A stretch of DNA of 5,550 bases from Actinomycetota bacterium. Lineage in GTDB: Bacteria; Actinomycetota; Acidimicrobiia; Acidimicrobiales; Ilumatobacteraceae. Numbering within the stretch: the stretch's first letter is position 1; the number at the start of each line of letters is the position of its first letter. The stretch covers positions 1-5,550 of the forward strand of contig SYDZ01000035.1 of NCBI GenBank assembly GCA_005801025.1. Direction: 5' to 3'. A program made the translations under genes and the position numbers. Under the pieces are notes generated by a model that searched no databases, was not told the origin of the DNA, and saw only the letters and a program-made list of their open reading frames with translations. Positions 1 to 4,863 of the stretch are shown here, piece after piece.

Positions 1-1205
1 ACTTTACTTAATGAACGCCACGGCACATCTTTGTCATTTTGTGGTTCTCGGGGCAGACCAAGACCACGCTCGGCGATGATATTGCGTTGAATTTCATCCG
101 TGCCCCCACCGATTCTGATAGCGAATTGACTGAGCAGGTGTTGACCCCACTGATTGTCCTCGGCAGCATCATCGCCCCACAACATGATGTCCGCACCGAG
201 AATTTCTGACGCTAGGTCTGCTGTGAGTCGCCAGTGGTTGGCGTAGGCCAATTTCAAAGTTAGGGCCTCAGGACCAGGCATGCGTTTTTGGCTCATCGCG
301 GTACGCATTCGCAGACCCATGTACTTCAATGTTTCGGCTCGGGAATGCGCCAGAGCGAGACCCTGGCGAACGGGGAGGTGACGAGACAGCCCCCGCCTCT
401 GGGCTAGGTCAATCAACTGATCTACAGACCAATTTCCACCTGAACCGATGTGATTGCGTTCGTTCATCAAAGTGGTTTGAGCGCCCTTCCAACCAGCATT
501 AATTTCGCCAATAATGTTGGCGTGGGGAATGCGTACATCGGTGAAGAAGGTTTCGTTGAAGTGTTGCACCCCAGTGATCTGAGTAATCGGACGGACTTCA
601 ATTCCCGGTGATTTCATATCGAGAATAAAGTAGGTGATGCCGGCATGCTTCGGGAGATCCACGTCTGTACGCGCCAACAAGATTGCGTATTCAGCAAATT
701 GGGCGAAACTGTTCCACACTTTTTGTCCGTTAATGATCCAATCATCACCATCGCGCACAGCACGTGTTCCCAATGAGGCTAGATCGCTTCCTGCTCCCGG
801 CTCGCTGAATAATTGACACCACACTTCCTCACCCTTGAGAATCGGTACCAAATGTTTTTGCTGTTGCTCGGGCGTGCCATGGGCAATGAGAGTGGGGCCG
901 ACCATGCCAATGGAGATAGCGAAGGCTCCTGTTGCTACATCGAAGAGTGCTTGTTCCTCGGCAAAGATGGCTGCCTGAATGGCACTCGCCCCTTTCCCTC
1001 CGTACTGCGCTGGCCAGGTGATGCCAGACCAGCCGTGGTCATACAAAACACGCTGCCAATTCCTGCACTCTTGGATGTGATCGGCGAGGTTATGGGAGTG
1101 ATCTGAGGTTCCGCCACTCGGATCGCGGGGAGCGGCATGAGCTTCTAGCCAAGAGCGGGCCTCTTGGCGGTAAAGCGCTTCCTCTGGTGTGTCGCCGATG
1201 TGCAT
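1..1205 (-). CDS. Acyl-CoA dehydrogenase, FadE type (3' end cut by window edge)
   Basis: This is a flavoprotein that would introduce an alpha,beta double bond into an acyl-CoA and pass electrons to ETF, in the cytoplasm. The frame is open from ATG at 1205 to the left edge, giving at least 401 residues with no stop seen. Since the family is usually about 380-410 residues, only a few codons should be missing. The N-terminal helical domain covers roughly 1-120. The middle beta domain has SEPGAGSD (134-141) and NGQKVWNS. The C-terminal helical domain ends with GGGTDEIQRN (366-375) and AERGLGLPREP. The MCAD-type catalytic Glu before GT is Gly here, while Glu249 in MNERNHIG aligns with the LCAD/isovaleryl-CoA-dehydrogenase base (inference). 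The start is the first ATG and gives a normal family N-terminus (MHIGDTPEEALYRQEARSWLE); the ribosome site is weak. It lies downstream of the SDR at 1291-2190 but probably has its own promoter. The acyl substrate is unknown. Confidence 0.93.
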   Translation of the reverse strand, partial: MHIGDTPEEALYRQEARSWLEAHAAPRDPSGGTSDHSHNLADHIQECRNWQRVLYDHGWSGITWPAQYGGKGASAIQAAIFAEEQALFDVATGAFAISIGMVGPTLIAHGTPEQQQKHLVPILKGEEVWCQLFSEPGAGSDLASLGTRAVRDGDDWIINGQKVWNSFAQFAEYAILLARTDVDLPKHAGITYFILDMKSPGIEVRPITQITGVQHFNETFFTDVRIPHANIIGEINAGWKGAQTTLMNERNHIGSGGNWSVDQLIDLAQRRGLSRHLPVRQGLALAHSRAETLKYMGLRMRTAMSQKRMPGPEALTLKLAYANHWRLTADLASEILGADIMLWGDDAAEDNQWGQHLLSQFAIRIGGGTDEIQRNIIAERGLGLPREPQNDKDVPWRSLSK

Positions 1206-1231
1206 AAAAGGATGGGTCCCTATGGTGTGTA

Positions 1232-1251
1232 TTGGCGATTTTATTCGCCAA
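1232..1251. repeat. Short inverted repeat around the -10, overlapping the long palindrome
   Basis: TTGGCGA (1232-1238) and TCGCCAA (1245-1251) are perfect 7-bp arms around a 6-nt loop. The right arm shares bases 1247-1251 with the left arm of the 37-bp palindrome, so in a minus-strand transcript the two hairpins could not both form completely. The putative -10 falls across the loop. It may be a second DNA-binding element, an alternative RNA fold, or chance. Confidence 0.4.
1238..1243 (-). promoter_or_regulatory. Probable -10 element for the acyl-CoA dehydrogenase gene
   Basis: Read on the minus strand the bases are TAAAAT, a five-of-six match to TATAAT. Transcription would begin near 1231, leaving a leader of about 26 nt before the ATG at 1205. 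No good -35 is seen at 16-18 bp. The inverted repeat at 1247-1283 lies immediately upstream, where a bound repressor would block polymerase. The call rests on one short match and position. Confidence 0.45.
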
Positions 1252-1283
1252 AGGTTTCTGACAGTCTGTCAGAAACCTTTGGC
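1247..1283. promoter_or_regulatory. 37-bp perfect inverted repeat containing a TCTGACA-NNN-TGTCAGA operator core
   Basis: The left arm GCCAAAGGTTTCTGACAG (1247-1264) is an exact reverse complement of 1266-1283, around a single central T at 1265. The 17-bp core TCTGACA-GTC-TGTCAGA (1257-1273) recurs at 4833-4849. It lies 7 bp past the SDR stop codon and its centre is about 60 bp upstream of the acyl-CoA dehydrogenase ATG. Short dyads of this size are typical operators of dimeric TetR-family regulators of lipid catabolism (family knowledge). The repeat would also fold into a strong RNA hairpin and could terminate the SDR transcript, but neither side has a U-tract, so I favour operator first. 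Confidence 0.7.
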
Positions 1284-1290
1284 TCAGTAC

Positions 1291-2190
1291 CTAACCGCGC
1301 CAAGTTGCGGGCCCCGAATAAAACACTAAATCGTCCCTGCTATAGAGCATCGGCGTGGATCCGTCCATGTCAATCACGCTTGACCAGTGATCGCGGAGCG
1401 ATTCCAGGGAAATCTCGGGTCCGCCCGACCATCCAGGCACTCCAAGCGTGGAAATCAGGGCAACTCGACCTGCTCCAGTGGTGAAAATCTCTCCGGAGCA
1501 AGCAACATCTTCGTGGACCAGCCAAGTCGCTGCTGGCGAGCACATCTGTGGGGCAAAGTTTGCCTCCATCCACTGCCGAGTGTCCTCGTTGGGGTTCAAA
1601 GCCGCCGAACGGGTGTAACCGATGGGCATCAAAATATTGACCTTGATTCCCACAGGCGCGCCTTCAAGGGCGAGCGAACGACCCAAACCGATGAGCCCCG
1701 CCTTGGCCATGGAATATGCCGGCATACCAAGTGAGCCAATTGCAGCGCTAGATGACGTCATCAAAATGCGCCCATAGTTTTGTTGCCGTAAATGCCCCCA
1801 TGCCGCCCGAGCGACATTGTAGGAACCGATGAGGTGCGATGAAATAATCGTTGCGACCTGAGCATCACTGGTTTCCTCGATGGTGCCTGTCGGACCACCC
1901 TTACCAGCATTGTTGATCACGATGTGCAGTCCACCAAACGTTTCCAAAGCTGTCACCACGATGGCCGCCGCGGCTGCTGGGTCAGAGACCGAGTTGGTGT
2001 CGGCGACGGCGTGGCCGCCTTGCTTCAGAATGTCCTCGGCAGTTTTCGCAGCGTGCTCGGCTGAGACATCGTTGACGACAACCTTTGCGCCCCGTGAAGC
2101 GAGCAAAAGTGCATGCTCGCGACCAAGACCACGACCGGCACCAGTCACAATTGCTACTCGATCATCAAAACGAATCAACGATTCACCCAT
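1291..2190 (-). CDS. SDR oxidoreductase, multifunctional-enzyme-type 3-hydroxyacyl-CoA dehydrogenase
   Basis: This is a classical short-chain dehydrogenase of 299 residues. TGAGRGLG (16-23) is the dinucleotide-binding loop, and Asp41 at the end of beta-2 (VVVND) suggests NAD rather than NADP. NNAG is at 93-96. Ser146 or 147, Tyr159 and Lys163 form the catalytic set. His119 in SSHLIGSY takes the usual structural Asn position, as in the N-terminal domain of human HSD17B4 as I recall it. The opening RFDDRVAIVTGAGRGLG, RAAWGHLRQQNYGRILMTSS and the WLVHED...GEIFTTGAGR tail also resemble that family, whose members oxidise (3R)-hydroxyacyl-CoA. A steroid or alcohol substrate cannot be excluded. No hydratase or SCP2 domain is fused. 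The ATG at 2190 is chosen because the longer frame would run into the neighbouring SDR, and because a -10-like TACGGT lies six bases upstream. Confidence 0.92.
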   Translation of the reverse strand: MGESLIRFDDRVAIVTGAGRGLGREHALLLASRGAKVVVNDVSAEHAAKTAEDILKQGGHAVADTNSVSDPAAAAAIVVTALETFGGLHIVINNAGKGGPTGTIEETSDAQVATIISSHLIGSYNVARAAWGHLRQQNYGRILMTSSSAAIGSLGMPAYSMAKAGLIGLGRSLALEGAPVGIKVNILMPIGYTRSAALNPNEDTRQWMEANFAPQMCSPAATWLVHEDVACSGEIFTTGAGRVALISTLGVPGWSGGPEISLESLRDHWSSVIDMDGSTPMLYSRDDLVFYSGPATWRG

Positions 2191-2196
2191 TGCGCC

Positions 2197-2202
2197 ACCG
2201 TA
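2197..2202 (-). promoter_or_regulatory. Possible leaderless -10 for the minus-strand SDR
   Basis: On the minus strand the sequence is TACGGT followed by six bases (GGCGCA) and then the ATG at 2190. TANNNT ending about seven bases before the start codon is the usual layout of actinobacterial leaderless promoters. No convincing Shine-Dalgarno sequence is present. The match to TATAAT is only at the key T, A and final T. Confidence 0.4.
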
Positions 2203-2206
2203 CAGT
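2201..2206 (+). promoter_or_regulatory. Possible leaderless -10 for the plus-strand SDR
   Basis: TACAGT is followed by seven bases and the ATG at 2214, so transcription would start on or next to the A of the start codon. No Shine-Dalgarno sequence is visible. The element overlaps the opposite -10 at GTAC (2200-2203), so polymerase could not occupy both at once. Confidence 0.4.
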
Positions 2207-2213
2207 GCAGAAC

Positions 2214-3059
2214 ATGGTTGAAGCACAAGCGATCTCCAAGCAGCGTGTGGTGATGGTGACTGGGGCTAGTCGTGGAATCGGCAAAGCCGTTGCGGTGGCC
2301 CTTGCTGAGCAAGGTCATCACCTCATTTTGACGGCCCGCTCACTGGACGGTGGCGCAACATTTTCTGGGACCACGGTGGATGATCCGTTGGCTGGTCAAG
2401 GACTGTCGGGCTCGGTGAGTGAGGTGGCGCTTCAGTGTCGCTCTTTGGGTGTTCGGGCCATTGCCGTGGCATTGGATTTGACTGATGAGCAAAGCATCAC
2501 ATCGGCTGCTGAGATTGCTCTCGCAGAATTTGGTTGCGTTGATACTTTGATTTCCAACGCTATTTATCAAGGCCCTGGGGTCAATGATTTTTTTGCTGAT
2601 GTGCCGATAGATCTGTTGCGACAAGTGATTGAGTCCGATGCCGTCGCACCTCTGATTTTGTTGAAAGCATTTTTGCCGGGCATGCTCACAAGTGGCCGCG
2701 GAGTTTTTATCCATGTGACATCTGGGGCCGCGACTTTGACACCTAGAAAACCTGCAGGCCAAGGAGGGTGGGGGCTTGCTTACGCAATGGCTAAGGGCGC
2801 AGCTCACCGCATCGCTGGAGTTTTGCATGTCGAACATAGTGCGCAAGGATTGCGCGCCTACAGTCTGAACCCTGGCCATGTGACAACTGAAGTGATGCAC
2901 ATGCGGGCACAACGTGAGGAGCGAACTGTGACTGGGGAAGGACCGCAGGACGTGGCGATTGCTGTGACATGGCTCGTCGCAGGTGACCCTGCAGCCTGTC
3001 AATTATCGGGTCAAGAAGTCGTTTCCCGCGATGTGATTCAACGACTGCGTAATTCTTGA
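2214..3059 (+). CDS. SDR family oxidoreductase with atypical active-site region
   Basis: The protein has 281 residues. TGASRGIG (16-23) is a good nucleotide-binding loop, and Arg42 (LTARS) after beta-2 suggests NADP preference. A long Gly/Ser-rich loop follows at about 45-68. The usual NNAG is SNAI (114-117), and the structural Asn of the tetrad appears to be Asp142. Ser170, Tyr190 and Lys194 can serve as the catalytic triad, but Ser and Tyr are 20 residues apart rather than the usual 12-13, because of an insertion rich in Pro, Gly and Trp (about 176-188). It is therefore an SDR by fold whose substrate I cannot name. The start at 2214 gives a normal spacing to the Gly-rich loop and fits a leaderless transcript; the frame stays open upstream, but only across the other SDR. 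The 3' end overlaps the convergent LLM gene by 22 bp. Confidence 0.9.
   Translation: MVEAQAISKQRVVMVTGASRGIGKAVAVALAEQGHHLILTARSLDGGATFSGTTVDDPLAGQGLSGSVSEVALQCRSLGVRAIAVALDLTDEQSITSAAEIALAEFGCVDTLISNAIYQGPGVNDFFADVPIDLLRQVIESDAVAPLILLKAFLPGMLTSGRGVFIHVTSGAATLTPRKPAGQGGWGLAYAMAKGAAHRIAGVLHVEHSAQGLRAYSLNPGHVTTEVMHMRAQREERTVTGEGPQDVAIAVTWLVAGDPAACQLSGQEVVSRDVIQRLRNS
3011..3059. terminator. Possible bulged stem at the shared 3' ends of two convergent genes
   Basis: TCAAGAAGTCGTT (3011-3023) pairs with AACGAC (3040-3045) plus TTCTTGA (3053-3059), leaving a 7-nt bulge and a 16-nt loop. It is the only structure I found where the plus-strand SDR and minus-strand LLM genes meet, and no free intergenic DNA exists for a terminator. 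There is no U-tract on either strand, and both parts lie in coding sequence, so this may be chance. Confidence 0.2.
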
Positions 3060-4066
3060 ATCGCCCGACGTAACAAATCATCGTTGTCAGAATTTGGTGG
3101 CGGGGCGACCAAAATTCCGTCAGCCAGTTTGCCAAACCACTCCATGGCCACATCCGCCAAATGTTCATAGGTGGCTTGGGGCACCAACGTGTCAAGCATC
3201 TGATCACTCATGACCTGCGCGAGATCACCCCAACGTTGGTCGCGAATGAGCGAACGCAACTGCGCCGCTAGTTCTGTCCAGCCAAACAGGTCAAGAGTTC
3301 GTTCATAGGCAGGCGTTGAATATAAAAATGCTAAGAGTCGACGGTTGTGTTCGCGTCGTTCATCAAGGTCGTCTTGGGTACGCCCCAAGATCCACTGCGT
3401 TCCTACGACCAATTCAACATCGTCAACAGATCGGCCTACCTGATGGGCACCAATCCCTAAACCGGGACGACAGAGTTCGCTCAGATAACGCGGATGACTA
3501 TTAGTGGGGTGAGTGACAAATCCACTTGCGATGCGTCCAGCGAGTTCCACAATGTTTTTGTTGACGCCCCCCATCCAGATTGTTGGACGAGTCACGCCTA
3601 CGGGCAATGGATCGGGGGTGAAATTGGGGGTGAGCAGATTGAGGGTGTAGTGCTCGCTGCGGTAGTCAAGTTTTTCTAAGCCATCAAATGCTCGCCAGCA
3701 GGCTTGTACAGCGCCGATGTGATCACTCAAACGTTGGACAGGATTGTCGAAATGAGCGCCGAAACGACGTTCAATATGTGGGCGGATTTGTGTTCCCAGC
3801 CCCAATTGGAATCGCCCATCTGACATGGCGGCAAGATCCCAAGCAGAGTAGGCAACTGCCATCGGACTGCGCACCAAAGCAAGGGCTACTGACGTGCGAA
3901 CGGTCAACGTCTGTGTGGCCTGGAGAGCGGCCATGGAGACAAGAAAAGGATCGTGCACAGTTTCGGCAATATGCAATGCGTCGTAGCCCAGGCTTTCGAT
4001 GCGTTGCGCGTGAGCGGCAATGTCGCGCAGAGCAAGTCGTGGGTCAAGGCCCGCACAGACGAGCAT
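3038..4066 (-). CDS. LLM-class probable F420-dependent oxidoreductase (MSMEG_2256-like)
   Basis: This is a luciferase-like monooxygenase-fold TIM-barrel protein of 342 residues, probably using reduced F420 or FMN in the cytoplasm. The features match the actinobacterial subfamily I know as TIGR03617 (MSMEG_2256 family). These are an N-terminal AGLD, AETVHDPFL (34-42), a stretch VRSPMAVAYSAWDLAAMS, DGRFQLGLGTQ (83-93), RPHIERRFG (95-103), then IWMGGVN and GFVTHPTNSHP in the second half. Length is normal. The subfamily has no firmly known substrate, so none is given. Its ATG overlaps the stop codon of the upstream crotonase by one base (TAATG), implying translational coupling, with a GGGG-rich stretch about ten bases before the ATG. 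The 3' end overlaps the convergent SDR. F420 rather than FMN is family inference. Confidence 0.92.
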   Translation of the reverse strand: MLVCAGLDPRLALRDIAAHAQRIESLGYDALHIAETVHDPFLVSMAALQATQTLTVRTSVALALVRSPMAVAYSAWDLAAMSDGRFQLGLGTQIRPHIERRFGAHFDNPVQRLSDHIGAVQACWRAFDGLEKLDYRSEHYTLNLLTPNFTPDPLPVGVTRPTIWMGGVNKNIVELAGRIASGFVTHPTNSHPRYLSELCRPGLGIGAHQVGRSVDDVELVVGTQWILGRTQDDLDERREHNRRLLAFLYSTPAYERTLDLFGWTELAAQLRSLIRDQRWGDLAQVMSDQMLDTLVPQATYEHLADVAMEWFGKLADGILVAPPPNSDNDDLLRRAIQELRSR

Positions 4067-4833
4067 TATGTGTTTCCCCGAAGAATCTGAGAACGTTGTC
4101 TAGCCCACGCCCGAGCGCGTGTGTTTTCACTCTCGTAAGCAGCATCGGTATCACCAAGTGGCGAGACCTCGTCGTAGAGTGCGCGAATTGCGTACACGCT
4201 CTCTTGATGGTTGGCGCTGATCTGCTCGGCCAAAGTCATTGCTCGAGATAACAGTTCAGCGTGGGGGATAACCTCAGTGACTAAGCCCCACTGGTATGCA
4301 GTCTGAGCATCAATGATTTCTGAAGTCAGACTCATGCGACGGGCCCGCGCGACTCCGATCAGTTGAGGAAGTTTGATAGTAAGTCCCCAGCCCGGCAACA
4401 TCCCAACTTTGGCGTGAGTGTCGGCGAAGCGCGCGAGTTCACTAGCGATCAAAAAGTCGCATGCCAAGGCGATTTCCAGACCACCTGTGATTGCCGCACC
4501 ATTGATTGCCCCAATGACAGGCACTCGCGTTGGCGGTAGCGCTCCCCAATAACCGGGGTGAATGTTCTCGCCTTTTTTCTCACCACTGCCGACATCACGC
4601 AAGTCAAAACCCGCACAAAATGCTGGGTCAGAACCCGTCAGGATAATTGCCTGCACATCGGGATCGGCATCCGATTCGCTCAGAGTCGCGGGTAGAGCGG
4701 TCGACAATGCCGAGTTGAGAGCATTGCGGGCGTGCGGGCGATTGAGAGTGATGATGGCAATTTTTCCGGAGGCAGTCGCGCGCTTGTCGACAAGAACTAC
4801 TTGTTCGCTCGTTGCGTCGGAATCACTCACCAT
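4066..4833 (-). CDS. Enoyl-CoA hydratase/isomerase (crotonase) family protein, EchA-like
   Basis: The protein has 255 residues, usual for a single-domain crotonase. It opens with ITLNRPHARNALN (28-40). Oxyanion-hole segments are FCAGFDL (72-78) and INGAAITGGLEIALACDF (110-127). Glu120 matches the first catalytic Glu of hydratases, but the second (Glu164 in the rat mitochondrial enzyme) is His140 in FADTHAKVGMLPGWG. Simple hydration of enoyl-CoA is therefore uncertain; isomerase, hydrolase or retro-Claisen-type chemistry on a CoA thioester is possible. The ATG at 4833 is preferred because the frame extended to 4923 would overlap the divergent LLM gene and adds residues unlike the family. The A of this ATG is the first base of the operator-like dyad, and no Shine-Dalgarno sequence is seen. 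It forms a two-gene unit with the LLM gene downstream. Confidence 0.92.
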   Translation of the reverse strand: MVSDSDATSEQVVLVDKRATASGKIAIITLNRPHARNALNSALSTALPATLSESDADPDVQAIILTGSDPAFCAGFDLRDVGSGEKKGENIHPGYWGALPPTRVPVIGAINGAAITGGLEIALACDFLIASELARFADTHAKVGMLPGWGLTIKLPQLIGVARARRMSLTSEIIDAQTAYQWGLVTEVIPHAELLSRAMTLAEQISANHQESVYAIRALYDEVSPLGDTDAAYESENTRARAWARQRSQILRGNT

Positions 4834-4849
4834 CTGACAGAGTGTCAGA
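4833..4849. promoter_or_regulatory. Operator-like dyad TCTGACA-GAG-TGTCAGA between divergent genes
   Basis: Perfect 7-bp arms surround a 3-bp spacer. The arms and spacing are identical to the core of the palindrome at 1257-1273, and the match on one side continues through TGTCAGAAAC (4843-4852 and 1267-1276). It occupies more than half of the 30-bp gap between the crotonase start and the LLM start and touches the crotonase ATG, so a bound protein could block both transcripts. A TetR-family repressor is the likely class (inference). It does not match the KstR (AAC-NN-GTT type) or KstR2 (CAAG-NN-CTTG type) motifs as I recall them. Confidence 0.7.
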
Positions 4850-4852
4850 AAC

Positions 4853-4858
4853 GGAGGG
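4853..4858 (+). promoter_or_regulatory. Strong ribosome-binding site for the plus-strand LLM gene
   Basis: GGAGGG ends five bases before the ATG at 4864. It is the clearest Shine-Dalgarno sequence in the window, fixes this start over the in-frame ATG nine codons later, and implies a leadered transcript. It begins four bases after the operator-like dyad. Confidence 0.8.
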
Positions 4859-4863
4859 AAGTT

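Noticed and set aside
2085..2213. 43-residue N-terminal extension of the plus-strand SDR
   Set aside because: It runs inside the opposite SDR, is unlike SDR N-termini (His/Gln/Arg-rich), and the ATG at 2214 gives the normal distance to TGASRGIG.
1880..2221. 113-residue plus-strand open frame opposite the minus-strand SDR
   Set aside because: It is a shadow of the cofactor-binding half of that SDR, with no family resemblance.
2340..3002. 220-residue minus-strand open frame opposite the plus-strand SDR
   Set aside because: It is a Cys/His/Ser-rich translation with no recognisable family, fully antisense to a well-supported SDR.
3085..3092. TGTCAGAA half-site resembling the operator
   Set aside because: The other arm is absent (AAATCAT at the required spacing), and it lies in the 3' part of a coding region.
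3688..4251. 187-residue plus-strand open frame
   Set aside because: It lies antisense to the LLM and crotonase genes, both firmly supported by motifs. Its translation is Arg/Gln/Cys-rich and without a domain.
4783..4794. 12-bp perfect palindrome CTTGTCGACAAG
   Set aside because: It lies in crotonase coding sequence, and about one such 12-mer is expected by chance in a window of this size. It has no second copy at another promoter.
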